Shown here one piece after another: positions 12,735 through 40,907 of a stretch of 64,000 bases of DNA; the stretch's first letter is position 1, and each line of letters starts with the position of its first letter. Location: NCBI RefSeq assembly GCF_032362555.1, contig NC_083507.1, forward strand, positions 6,575,001-6,639,000, given 5' to 3'. The DNA is from Amyelois transitella. Lineage: Eukaryota; Arthropoda; Insecta; Lepidoptera; Pyralidae. Position numbers and translations under genes: made by a program. The notes beneath the pieces are model-generated. The model made no database searches, was not told the origin of the DNA, and saw only the letters and a list, made by a program, of their open reading frames with translations.

Positions 12735-15218
12735 TGCTTTTTTTTTGAATATGTATTTAACTGACCCACTGACCTATATTTGTGAGTAAAATAATTTAAT
12801 ATAGAAACTTTATATATTTTTTGTAAGAGTTGATAAAGGTCGATAGTTTTGAAAAAAATGCTAAGCTGTGAAATTTCAAATTGTAAATTGTATTGATTAC
12901 TTAGTAACGCTATACAAAAATGTTAACTCCAATCAATAAGGAATAATCTTGTTTTGTTATCTTTGATAAATTAGAGATGTGTCAAAGCAATGCCTATTAG
13001 TGAGCATACTTTTCCTAAATTATTGATCCCAGCAAATACCTATCATAAATGCGAAAGTTAATTTGTTTCATTGTTTTTTACACCTTGAACCAATCTTCAT
13101 GGAATTAAGCGTTTATATGTTGTAAAAATCCTTTAAGTAAATAATGAATTTTATTATTTATTTATTTATATAAATTAGAGCTAGGAGAAGAACATAGGGT
13201 AGAAATAATGGCATTCCCAGACCTTGAAAATAGAGTAATGTAGAACGTCACTATAATTCTAATAGATATTTGGTAGGCACCCTTCTGGTTGGTATCTGTT
13301 TTGAAAGCGGCCTTGAACTATTGCGTGCTAATCCTCTTTAGTTCAACCCGCCTACGGCGATTTGGCGACTTGACGTGGCCGCATTTGGATACCAACACTT
13401 TCACTGCATCCGGAAGGTTTTAACGCTTCACCAAGTGGAGGTTAATGGCATGCAAGAGTTCGTAGGGAATGACTTGATTTTTAAATTTAAACCTTCTAAT
13501 AATGCATTTATTTTCTTCTTTTTCTTATAAATAACGCTAACGCAATGCGTCATCGTTATTTATTTTAATTCTGCTACGAAACTGTGAGAAAAAAATTCGA
13601 TGAGTGCTTGGGATATTAAAATGAATCATGCTGCTGAAGGACTTTTGTAGAGCCATTTAACATCGTGTCGTTCCTGTACGAGTATGCAGACACTAGGTAT
13701 TTCAACTTGCCACGATCTCTGCATACTGCTTTCGCTTCATCCGTTATCCAAAACTCTCTTCATGCAAGCTCGTTGGTTAACGGTACTCTTGAATTGCGTA
13801 TTTTGTAATAAATTTTATAAAATGATTATAGTTAAAAATACTCACGATTTTCTCTTCGACAATGTCATTATTGTTGTTGTTGCTCCCATATTTTAAGGCA
13901 CCGTTTTCCATGACCACAACTGATAGTCGGGTAGGCTTGATTATGTATGTGTAAACACTTTAACTGTATCTCATTTCAATTTTGTTATGTTTATATTTAT
14001 TGAACTGTTACAAAAGTGTTGATCAAATATAATTGTATTTTACAAGTGATAGAACTGATTAATAAAAAGCTGTATATTTGGATCTTTTTCGTTAAATGAG
14101 AATAGATTTTTTTTGTTTTTATGGTATTAGTAATTAGAAGCATTTAAATAAAATTGAAAAAGAACCAGTAATGAATAAATAGAGATGTATGTCATTATGT
14201 TAATACAAAAATAGCACAATTGTACGTGCAGTCACTTTACGCTACCGCTAATTATAGCTAATGTATATATCAATTTGGCAACCAGTTAGTTTTAAAGGTT
14301 TAAAAATATGATAGGAACCATAAATAATGCCTGTACGAGTAGGTGCAGGTGTTGTAGAATGTATAAGGAATACATTACACAGATTGAGCTAGCCCCAATG
14401 TAAGTTCGGTACTTCTATTATGGGATACCTAATCTAGTATCTCAACAATATGTAATTTTGCTTTATAATAAAATACTTATACAGATAAAACATTCTCGAT
14501 CAAGAATAATAAGAAAAGTTAACTACTTAAGAAGATTATTTTTTTAAGAATATTTACAAGTAATCCAAGTATTAACAATTATTGATCGATACCCGTTAGG
14601 AGTTATAACTTAAATTCACAGCTAGTGATTAAACAGTTGATTGTTAGTCAGTTTCTTTTTGAAATGGAAGAAACGATACCAAATTCTAATAATGCTCCTA
14701 GCCACCGGTACTAGAAGTTGTTGTTGTCTTCAACCCTTTATCAATATGGCGAATGCTTATAACAAAAGTCGGGTAAATTCAAATCTCGCGAGATGAAGTA
14801 TCGAGCCTCCTCATACATTTAAGATCATTAACTATTTATTTACATTCTAACACATATTAAAATAACAGATGTCTCTGTTGTTCTTGTTTTGAGTGATCGA
14901 GGTCACCCGTAACCCTAACCGAAACAAATTTTAATAAGAAGTTACATAACTATAATAATAAGCAGGTAAACCTGTATTGCAGAGTGTTGCTACGTTACTT
15001 TTGGTAAACACATTTCTTTGTTTGTTCGATCACTTGTAAAATTTGTATAGTGTTTTGAGTATTTACTTTGTTTAAATTGGTGACCTAACTAATTTGTAGT
15101 TTTCATGCACTGTTATTGGAACACTTTCACTCTTGTTAATATGGTGATGTATGTGGAAGGCACAGAGTCTGTAGGTTGACACATGATAAGTGTTGGTTTT
15201 GAAGATTATATGAGCATC

Positions 15219-15350
15219 GTAAGGGTTGCGGTGCAGCGAGCGCAGTGTGGCACACGGGCGCGGGCGGGCGAGTCGGCGGCCGCGTCACACTGCGGCTGCG
15301 GCGGGCGCGGCGCGGCGTTCGCTGCCGCCGCATTCACCGCCGCACCAACG
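15219..15350. other. Isolated GC- and CpG-rich patch
   Basis: About 130 bp very rich in G, C and CpG in otherwise AT-rich intergenic DNA. Both strands have open frames of 65-69 codons that are just Arg/Ala/Pro-rich translations of the composition. A 9-bp inverted repeat is present (15241-15249 and 15286-15294). Function unknown; it could be a promoter island, a non-coding first exon or transferred repeat sequence. Confidence 0.5.
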
Positions 15351-18300
15351 ACCACCATACCGGTTAGGGTTACCACGTATTTAGAACGTTAGCCTAGTAC
15401 TTGTAAGATTTAAACCGCTAAATTGAGAAAATCACCTTAGTTTTGAAATATTCACACACATATAAGGTTCATATTGTTTCGAGTTTTTTGTAAGTCGTCA
15501 ATTAAAACACAAAGCTAATTTGTCGTTGAAAGAGGACAGGAGTTTAGGTTTATATCACACAAACATGTATTAGGTCACATCACGTCTTATCCATTACTGG
15601 GAGATAGTACAGACTTACAGACAGTTTAACTTAATTTTATACTATCACGTCTTTATCCCTTGTGGGGCAGACCAAACCAACAATCTCATAAATATTCAAA
15701 GGTCACTTTCAACCATATGGCTTGGTAATAAATAAGAGGTTCACATGTGACAATTTGCTAAACCATCGTATCAAAGGATGCTTTTCTCTTGATTGACTTT
15801 TACAATCTATGCAGGATAAGAAGCAGCTGTTACATGATTAGATTAAGATGCAGAATAGTATTGATACGTTTCTAGCATATGTACTTATCAATAAAACTAA
15901 GCAACGGTAAGTAACTGATTATTATAATTAAAAATAGATGAAACATATTTTGTCTGTAAAAAGTTATCTACTAAACCTAATTCTTGCCCTAAATACCTGC
16001 ATTACTAGATGTGTTTTGTATGGTAACCCTAATGGCGATTTTACTCCACGCACCATCATTTATTATTGACAGACGACCTTGGTCTATATAACAAAATCCG
16101 TTTCTTCTTGCATGGTAAGTTTTAGTGGGTCAATGACTAGCCGGTCTTCTAAGGTAAATGGTCAGAAACTGGTAAAAATTTACGAACTTTTCAAGCAGGT
16201 AAAACGATCCTTTCTGTAATAAATATTCTAAGGATAAAAAACACTTAATGTAATGGCGTAGACACGTGGCATATTGATTCCTTACATAATTAATGGCTGT
16301 TCAGTTTCAGGTATTGAAACTTGGTTTGTTGTAGTGCGTAAAGGATATTACGTGGTTGTAGGATTCTTTTTGTCATTTGATATTGAAAATCATTTTGATA
16401 AATTGTCTTACACCATATTTCTATAAAAATATAAATAAATAATATTAAAAAATTAAATAATGCTGCCAGCCTTCTGACACACTCTCACAAGTTGATACTA
16501 TGCAGAAACTGTACAATTTGTAAATTTAACTTTAGTTTGTAATCATCTTTTTGTTTTATAAGTAGGTATGTAGTTTTAGTTAGTAGTTATAATGATTAAT
16601 ATCTGATTTACAAAATAAAAAAAAACACGGGACAAATTACACGTGTACTTTATTTAAGTATATAAATAGGTATAAAGAATCCTATCATAAGACATAGATG
16701 TCTTAAAGGCGACTAAAGAAGAGACACATTCATCTAGTGCAACATCTATCATGATCCAATACTGGTTACGTTCCCCTGCAGAGGTTAGACGGCAGTCGCT
16801 GCGTATTGGTTACTTACCCAAAATAGAGTCATGGTCCAAAGGAGAACCCCAGGCATCTCTCCAGCGAAGTTAGAATGTAACCGGGATTAACGCCAATATA
16901 AAAAAGAAGATAGCTGTACATACATCATCGTAATGTGACACGGTATACTAGAGTTCAAGTATTCTATATCAAATTAAGCGGCAAGTCGTCACCTGATGGA
17001 ATGGAACGGGCTGCTTCAAACGTCACATCTTTTGTCTAAAAATAACACGTTGAGACGAAACAAAGGGGGTGCCACGACAACGAACAAACACAAAAATTGC
17101 ACCGATTCAAGGGTTCGGTAGTATTGTTTTTTATTCACATCGTCCGTTTTGACAGTATGTTTGTACTAAAATTATTTCTCGGTTTGAATGTAGTTTTCCC
17201 AGTTGTGTGAGGCTTGGTTCAACTTAAAAACTAGTCAATAAAATTTATGTCTTGAAATTGTCGGCGAACGAAAAGCAACAAGATTCTTTATCATTACATA
17301 AGTTATTTAACACTTCTTGAAGATTTTATCGTAATCACGTGTATCTTAAGAGATTATTGGATTAAAAAAGGTTTTAAAAAGATTTGTATCGCCTCGCAGT
17401 TCGTATGTATCTACACGATAATAATTCATATCGCAAATCTAGTTATGAGGGACTATATGAACCAGAAAATACAACAGGTGGTGACATGTATTAGTTTTCT
17501 ATATTTCATAATAATTACAACATGTTTTATCTAAGCGTCCTTTTCGCTTTTATTATTTAGGATACTTATATAGAATGGATATCTACACGGGACGTGTCAT
17601 TCCTCATAATAAAATACATTATGGTTTAATAAAAAGATAATTTTGAGAAATTAACAAATATAAAAAAGTTCTGCAGTTAGTTTATCAATATAATTGCACC
17701 TTATTGTGTAATATGTTTACTTTAAACTAATATACTGCATTTTACATCTGGATTAAAGTATGAATTTTAAAAGAACCTTCTTTCTTCACGAAATAAATAA
17801 TTACTGTTATTAATATACTGTTATAAAACGTTTATTGTGCTTTATACACTTTATACACACTAATTTGAAAAAGAACAAACTCACAGTCAATCATTACTTG
17901 GCATACAATACTCTGAAATAAAATTTTCCAGTAAGACCTTAGTAATATATTAAACGATAAACTGTTGTTATCTATTTGATTCGATACACAGCGTATCGTA
18001 AATACGGCTGATAAGAAAATCATCTGAAAGAAAAAAATGTAGGAAAACTCATAGTTTTGATGGTACAAATAAGATCCATTATTGTTTATACTTAATGCTA
18101 AGAAACTGCGAAGTAATTATTTATCTGGAATTTAATGATGTCATTTCATATTCATTGTAGGTTTACCTAATATCTTTTATTTTATTGAATCATTGAGCGG
18201 TGTAATAAGAAATCACTTAGTTTAATGTATGATGGTTAATGAGTATGTAAATATTATATGTAGATATTCAGATAATTTTTTTTCTCACTCATCCTCATCA

Positions 18301-18632
18301 TCATGACCATGTTTAAGAACAATTAAACTGCTAAAACTGAAACTTGGAAAGCAACGCCTTATCAGATGCGCTCTATGATCTAGTAAATTTCATTCATCTA
18401 AATGAATAAATAAATAATAGCTAATACATCATCCATACTTCCATACAAATATGTACATTAAGGTGAAACCAAATGAATAATTTTTTAAGAAATTTTGCAC
18501 CACATGGAAATTTATTCATGGAATAGCCCATGGGATATGGATAGGTAAGACGAAGGGGCGTTTTACTTTTGTCAAATTGTGTCGCAGAGATATCTGCTTA
18601 TATACTATCAATACAATCGGTAAAACAACGTA

Positions 18633-18985
18633 GAGCGTTGGTGGTCGAATCGGTAAGGTGCACGCTTAAAATGCGCGATGAAAAGAAAGGCACCGGTTCG
18701 AATCCCACCTCGGACGTGTATAATGACTATTTTCGAAAATTATGTACATTAGTTTGAATGCTAACCGATGTTTTTACGCTGGGGGAAAAAACCTGCAAAT
18801 TCAGACAACTGGATGAGTAACCATAGATCGGGTTAGGTTTACCTGCAAAGGTTGCGGAGGTCAGATGGGAGTCGCTTCGTGTAAAAACCTGACTCACCCA
18901 ATACAGGGTCCATACGGCATACCCCGGGGTCCTCTCCAGAGAGGTGAGGATGCAATCGAGGCTAAAAAGCCAAGAGAAAGAAGAA
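18633..18985 (+). repeat. tRNA-derived SINE (family S2)
   Basis: The head has pol III box A-like (TGGTCGAATCGG) and box B (GGTTCGAATCC) motifs. It is followed by a body with 'ctgcaaaggttgcggaggtc' and 'aacctgactcaccca', and an A/G-rich tail. The same body recurs at 54294-54617 and 57464-57792. It lies in the gap between genes A and B. Confidence 0.75.
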
Positions 18986-19811
18986 GACGACGGGGCGTTT
19001 AACTAGAGGTAATCACCAAAATTTAACGTATTTTCAGATTTTCGTAAAAGTTGTATTGTTAGAAATATTGTAACAGTCGTTGACAAATCAAGTAAAAAAA
19101 ATGAAATCCATTAGATCGTATAATATTTTCAGAGATATTAATACAATGAGAAAATATGGTACGCAAAAATATTTTAAAAATGAACGTACAATTTTATAAT
19201 GAGATTGATTTTTTTATGTGTGCTCTGCAAGAATTAAATTTAACTTAAACTAATTATTAAGAAACAAGATATTTGGCCCGATTTGAGGTATATATTTTCC
19301 TTTGAAGGTACATACTTCTATGGCCTGTCCTGCATGGTTGAGTGATGGAAACTGCTAAAAACTTAGAGTTAAATAAGCTTATTTTAATAAAGAAGATACT
19401 GAATGACTGACTGATAAATTAAAACCAGTCAATTCTAGAGATTTGAAATGGAAAGGCTAATAAAGTTGGGACTCTTCTGTTAGGTCGTCAGGCTAGAAAT
19501 CTGCCACTATTTGAATCTTAATAGCATCATTGTTGGCTCTGTCTGCCCCGAAAGAGATAAAGACGTGACCATACGTATGTATTTTTATAAAAGAATTACA
19601 AAATAATTAAAGGTATAATATATATTTAATATTCTATAAAGAATACTATTGGATTCCATCCATTCCATTGTTAAAGATTAATAAATATTCTGAAGTTGGT
19701 AAAGGTATACATTGTTCGATGCATAAAAGATTGTAGAAGAAAGAAAATATTTATTTTTTAAATAAACAATGTTTTTTTTGCATTGTTTTATTTTCTGAAG
19801 TATATATCACA

Positions 19812-20275
19812 TTAGAGGCCGTCCGCATAGAAACCCTATCAATCCCGCGGGAACTCCGGAATAAAAAGTAGCCTATAGGTATATGCTATTCTGGGTCTTT
19901 AGCTACCTACATACCAAATTTCATCGTAATCGGTTCAGTAGTTTTTGCGTGAAAGAGTAACAGACATCCATATCGACATTCTCACAAACTTTCGCATCTA
20001 TATTAATATTATAAAGCTGAAGAGTTTGTTTGTTTGAACGCGCTAATCTCAGATACTACTGGTTCGAATTGTAAATTCTTTTTGCGTTGGATAGACCATT
20101 TATCGAGGAAGGCTTTAGCTATATAACATCACGGTTCAATTGTAAAGAGCAAAGAAATAATGGAATATGAAAAAAAACGGGAAAAATTATACATCCTTGA
20201 GGGCTTCAATGATGCCCATAATAACTATTCCACACGGACAAAGTTGCGGGCACAGCTTGTTTATAATATTAGTAG
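19812..20275 (-). repeat. Two adjoining moth-type dispersed repeats
   Basis: 19812-20015 is the inverse of the 44.9-kb copy. 20015-20275 is a second element related to 3935-4185 ('tttgcccgcgacttcgtccg' when inverted). They lie upstream of the gene B start. Confidence 0.5.
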
Positions 20276-20450
20276 GATAAATAAAAATAAAAAGAAACAA
20301 CGGTATTTGTCTTGATTCTAAACAAATAAGGCATTTTAATATATTTCACGTTCACAGCAGCTAATCGTTATCTGCTCAATTAAAGAGAGATTAAAAGTTA
20401 TTTACAGATCGTGGAATATAAGTAAATATCAACGAGCGCCTACAAGCGAT

Positions 20451-20457
20451 TATAAAT
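20451..20457 (+). promoter_or_regulatory. Possible TATA box of gene B
   Basis: TATAAAT lies about 135 bases upstream of the gene B ATG, followed at once by TCAGT, which resembles an arthropod initiator. The two overlap instead of sitting about 30 bases apart, so at most one is used. This is a weak, motif-only call. Confidence 0.25.
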
Positions 20458-20589
20458 CAGTCTGTGTGAAACTTACGCCGCGGCTGCTTTACATTATGTA
20501 ATTTTTTTAATACGTGTTTCGTAAAGATATATTTTTAATAGTCTTTTTTTTGTTATTATAATTGTGATATTATATGATAAGTAAATACA

Positions 20590-37876
<17,287 letters not shown>

Positions 37877-38221
37877 AAGATCAAATAAATGTTGATAAAC
37901 TAGATCGATTGAAGAAACGTGATATTATTTACAACGCTTGCATCACAGTCAATGTCACTAATCATTATGCAGGTTCATAATGGAGAGAAGATTGTTTTAA
38001 ACTTGTTATTACTTCTCTTTGCAATATAAATACACATGTACATACATACACGTTTGAAAAATCTAAAGTTAGAGACCTGCATACCGATTATGTACCTATA
38101 ACTAATGGTTGTGTTTTCGTTAATGTAGATAGCAGCATATTTAGCAGAACTATAGTTTAAACTTCTAAGGATAACAGAACAGGGTTGTTTGCATTAAGTA
38201 TTAATATTTGAAATTTATTTG

Positions 38222-38227
38222 AATAAA
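38222..38227 (+). terminator. Candidate poly(A) signal of gene B
   Basis: AATAAA lies about 350 bases after the stop. A closer AATAAA occurs at 37884-37889, only 8 bases past the stop, and another at about 38270. Which one is used cannot be decided from sequence. Confidence 0.4.
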
Positions 38228-38594
38228 ATGTGAATATTTTTATACATATGAAAAAAATATATTTTGTTGAATAAAGGTTATTGAAAAAATATGTTTTAAT
38301 GACTCACATACACAATATCGTCTTACATTTGTTATGTCATAAATATCCATTAAGCCTATTGACTATTGTCAAACGATTCTAAGTAGTCGTTTTGGTGAAT
38401 GGCTAAATGACAGAATTGTCAATCAGATATACTAACTGGTTTTTAACTTAAAATCCCAAGCTAATAAGCTTTTCCCTCGATTACTATAACAATCAACGTG
38501 CAATACAGACGGCACCTACATATTTTTCTTCCCTATACTAGACTAGAATAGCGAAAGTTGAAACAATAAAATTAAATGGAATTTTATTTACCTA

Positions 38595-38768
38595 TCACAT
38601 CATGCCAAATGCACGACATATAAGACTTGTTCTTGGGTGGTAGCAACGATACAGCCGATAGCTTAGTATAAGAATGATCAATGCTAACGCGACAAAAAAT
38701 GTCTCTTTCCTGTGTGTGTCGACATAGGTTTCCAAATTATCGTCGCTGCAGTTATCACAGCAGCTCAT
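38595..38768 (-). CDS. Candidate small single-pass membrane protein (57 aa)
   Basis: An ATG at 38768 opens 57 codons ending TGA at 38597-38595. The peptide starts with a Cys-rich head (MSCCDNCSDD), has one hydrophobic stretch (TFFVALALIILILSY, about residues 23-37), then a basic tail (RLYRCYHPR). An in-frame TGA lies a few codons upstream, so this ATG is a natural start. A plausible acceptor (CACAG) lies about 25 bases upstream, and a strong donor (GTAAGTATG) lies farther upstream at about 38951-38943, so the exon could belong to a spliced transcript. No family recognised; it could be a chance frame. Confidence 0.35.
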   Translation of the reverse strand: MSCCDNCSDDNLETYVDTHRKETFFVALALIILILSYRLYRCYHPRTSLICRAFGMM

Positions 38769-38944
38769 TTTTGTAAAACTAAATCATCGGCCCTGTGAAG
38801 TGCAGGGACTCATTGTATTTAACTTTTAAATTTATTAAATCGTGGATGATAAAACTCTGTTACATTTTGCGACATTATGACCTGACACTGTCAATTATGA
38901 CAAAGGAGCTAAGTTGCGTAACAGAATTAAAGAATAAAACATAC

Positions 38945-39145
38945 TTACTCTTTATAAAAATCATAAATACTTCTTAGATAATCTAGAAAGATAATCTCAG
39001 TGAACACCCGAAATCTTTCAAGTTTATTAATTTCAAGATTGGTGAGTTCACCAAGATCGCCTGGCTCGCAAAGGGCCACGACTAGGGTATGGGTAACGAA
39101 GCAACTACACTCATGGTCCTGATAACTCCTGCTTGGAATATACAT
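38945..39145 (-). CDS. Candidate exon or short ORF upstream of the small membrane protein
   Basis: 66 codons, with the frame ending just where a strong splice donor occurs (GTAAGTATG on the minus strand). The peptide has a Cys/His-containing start and a helix-prone acidic/basic second half. Joining it to the 38.7-kb frame through the visible CACAG acceptor meets a stop, so if transcribed it is more likely an upstream ORF or 5' exon than part of that protein. Weak evidence. Confidence 0.2.
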   Translation of the reverse strand: MYIPSRSYQDHECSCFVTHTLVVALCEPGDLGELTNLEINKLERFRVFTEIIFLDYLRSIYDFYKE

Positions 39146-40309
39146 AGTTACACCGGTTGCTTGAAAATTTTTGTTTCCTCCAGGTCATTCCTCCCTCCTC
39201 GACCTCATGTGGTATCGTAATTTTATTACCTTGTTAATGTTAGTAAGTATTGGATGCCAAGATATACTTATATATTGATAAAATATAGCACTTTAAAACG
39301 CAAAATTCAATAGATAAATAAAATAAATGTTGAGTCAAAGAATGTTGGCAACATAAAACAAAGGATTCGTGTCCGTGCATTTTTAAGCGACTCGTTTTGT
39401 GAAAGCAGGCACGCGACCATGCAGCATTCCAGTTTAATCGATTTTATTTTGTAATCCTTTTCGTTTTATTAATTCCTTACTGTAAAGTCACTTTCCTTCG
39501 TTCGGTTATAGAATCTCAACATACTTACATTTCATGTTGAAAAATAATTTGGTAGCGTATTGCTTACCATGATGTGAAAGTTACATCCAGGGAATGGACG
39601 TTCAACGAAATAGACTAAAGAAACCGACTGGACATTCCGGTAATGAGGTTTAACGTGCCGCGTAGATCTAAGATTCGCCCAGAAATTATTGAGGTTAAAG
39701 CTTGAAATTTAAAAAAAACTATTTTTACTAATACAAGACGTTATAAGTACCTAGTTAATAAAGAAAAAAATCGGATGGCTCGAAAGAACAAGGCGTAAAA
39801 AACCCCGTTATTATTAAAAGAATCAACACACTCTTAAGTTTTGAGCCAAGTACAAGATACATTATAAAAAGGTCAAAGCAATGGATACAGTACATACCTA
39901 CACTTTAACTGCGCTGGCAAACCATACACGAATATAAACTCCAAGAAAGGTAAAGGATGATCAACCCCAGCATCAAACTGAGGTAAAGCACATGTGGGTT
40001 GTGGAAGATAGATGTTCGACATTTGCTAGCGCTGGCGCAGGAAGAGCGGCTGCTCATTTTGAACAAATCAATCAGAGAGCACACTTCAATGTTTAAATCG
40101 ATACAACTATATTTGGTTTCTATAATGATGTCATACTGTGGGCAATATACCTTTTATAAATTTTATATAAAAAGATTCAACAGCACATTTTGGCAAGTTT
40201 CAATTGTGACAATGAATGAAGTTTAAAACTTATGATGAACTTTTGTTACAGACGTAGAACAAAGAACTGTTGCGAGAGTGACTGGTGTGCAATTTTTAAG
40301 CTCTTTAGT

Positions 40310-40405
40310 TCATAAAAAAGATACCTACCACGTGGTAGGTATCTTTTTTATGATACGAACGTTCGTATCATAGACATTGGTTATTAGTAACCAATGTCTA
40401 TGATA
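40310..40405. repeat. Chain of three overlapping palindromes
   Basis: P1 40310-40353: 44-bp perfect palindrome centred on CCACGTGG. P2 40349-40372: 24-bp perfect palindrome centred on AACGTT. P3 40366-40405: two 18-base arms (40366-40383 and 40388-40405) around a TTAG loop. Neighbouring palindromes share 4 and 7 bases, so the whole 96 bp is inverted-repeat sequence. It is not part of the retrotransposon, which starts 280 bases downstream. Confidence 0.9.
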
Positions 40406-40685
40406 TTCAACAGATTTTAAAATATTACATATTTATGTGTCTGTAGTTATTAGACGTGGTAGTTGCTTAGAATTTTCACTTATATCATAGATTTAAAAAT
40501 ATTACTTGAAATAAATTAAAATTTAAAAATAAATATAATTTTCAATCCTACTTTGTTGAGTATCTATCCTAAGACAAACATACATACCTACATGGAATAA
40601 CTTCATAACAACACCAAATACCTATGGCAGCTGCACCTTTCGCTATACCCTATACATCTTTAACTTATAAATTAAAACTACTTAT

Positions 40686-40796
40686 TGACATGTTATCTAT
40701 GATATTTTAAAAAATAATCTTGTCTTTATTGTTACTGTCATAGTTGTGTTTTAACTAGAATAAAACCAATACATTTGGTTTTGCATTATTATTACA
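40686..40796 (+). repeat. 5' LTR
   Basis: 111 bp, from TGACATG to ATTACA. It holds an AATAAA poly(A) signal at 40759-40764 and an initiator-like TCATAGT at 40738-40744, so transcription probably starts in its second half. No clear TATA box was seen. Confidence 0.95.
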
Positions 40797-40797
40797 A

Positions 40798-40812
40798 TTT
40801 ATTCTAGTTAAA
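40798..40812 (+). other. Predicted self-priming site (primer-binding site)
   Basis: These 15 bases, starting one base after the 5' LTR, are the exact reverse complement of 40750-40764 inside the LTR. A normal primer-binding site would begin with TGG, the complement of a tRNA 3' CCA; no TGG occurs in this stretch. In fission-yeast Tf1 the 5' end of the transcript folds back on the primer-binding site and primes reverse transcription. The same arrangement is inferred here. Confidence 0.6.
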
Positions 40813-40907
40813 CCTTATCAATAATGTATATCGACGCTTAGTCAAATTTATTCTTTATCAGCAAAACATTATTTTACAAAATAAAATAAATTTCTTTGAA
40901 AAAAAAA

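Larger units (their letters stand above)
12735..20589. other. Intergenic region between genes A and B
   Basis: No convincing coding exon on either strand; the short frames at 13684-13896 and 17832-18068 have no family features. It holds decayed R1 and SINE pieces (14.4, 15.7, 16.7, 18.6 and 19.5 kb), the GC-rich patch at 15.2 kb and the moth-type repeats at 19.8-20.3 kb. The rest is unassigned AT-rich sequence. The gene B promoter should lie in the last few hundred bases. Confidence 0.6.
37877..40685. other. Region between gene B and the LTR element
   Basis: Holds the gene B 3' UTR, the two weak minus-strand frames at 38.6-39.1 kb and the palindrome chain at 40.3 kb. 39150-40300 has nothing I can assign; the plus-strand frame 39999-40226 has no recognisable features. 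Confidence 0.5.

Noticed and set aside
15136..15392. Arg/Ala/Pro-rich proteins on both strands of the GC-rich patch
   Set aside because: The residues simply mirror the GC-rich composition, and both strands being open is expected there.
18649..18722. A free-standing tRNA gene
   Set aside because: Box A and box B are present, but the sequence continues into a body repeated at 54.3 and 57.5 kb, so it is a SINE head; I could not draw a convincing cloverleaf.
39999..40226. 75-codon plus-strand frame
   Set aside because: No family features, no neighbouring exon signals that fit, and AT-rich DNA of this length often has such frames.
40310..40405. A microRNA precursor
   Set aside because: The palindromes have almost no loop and arms of 22 bp or less, too short for a standard hairpin precursor.
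40896..40907. Start of the Gag-Pol frame at a TTG, giving 1190 aa
   Set aside because: The first ATG in frame is at 40908 and is followed by a normal Gag start; eukaryotic initiation at the TTG is unlikely.
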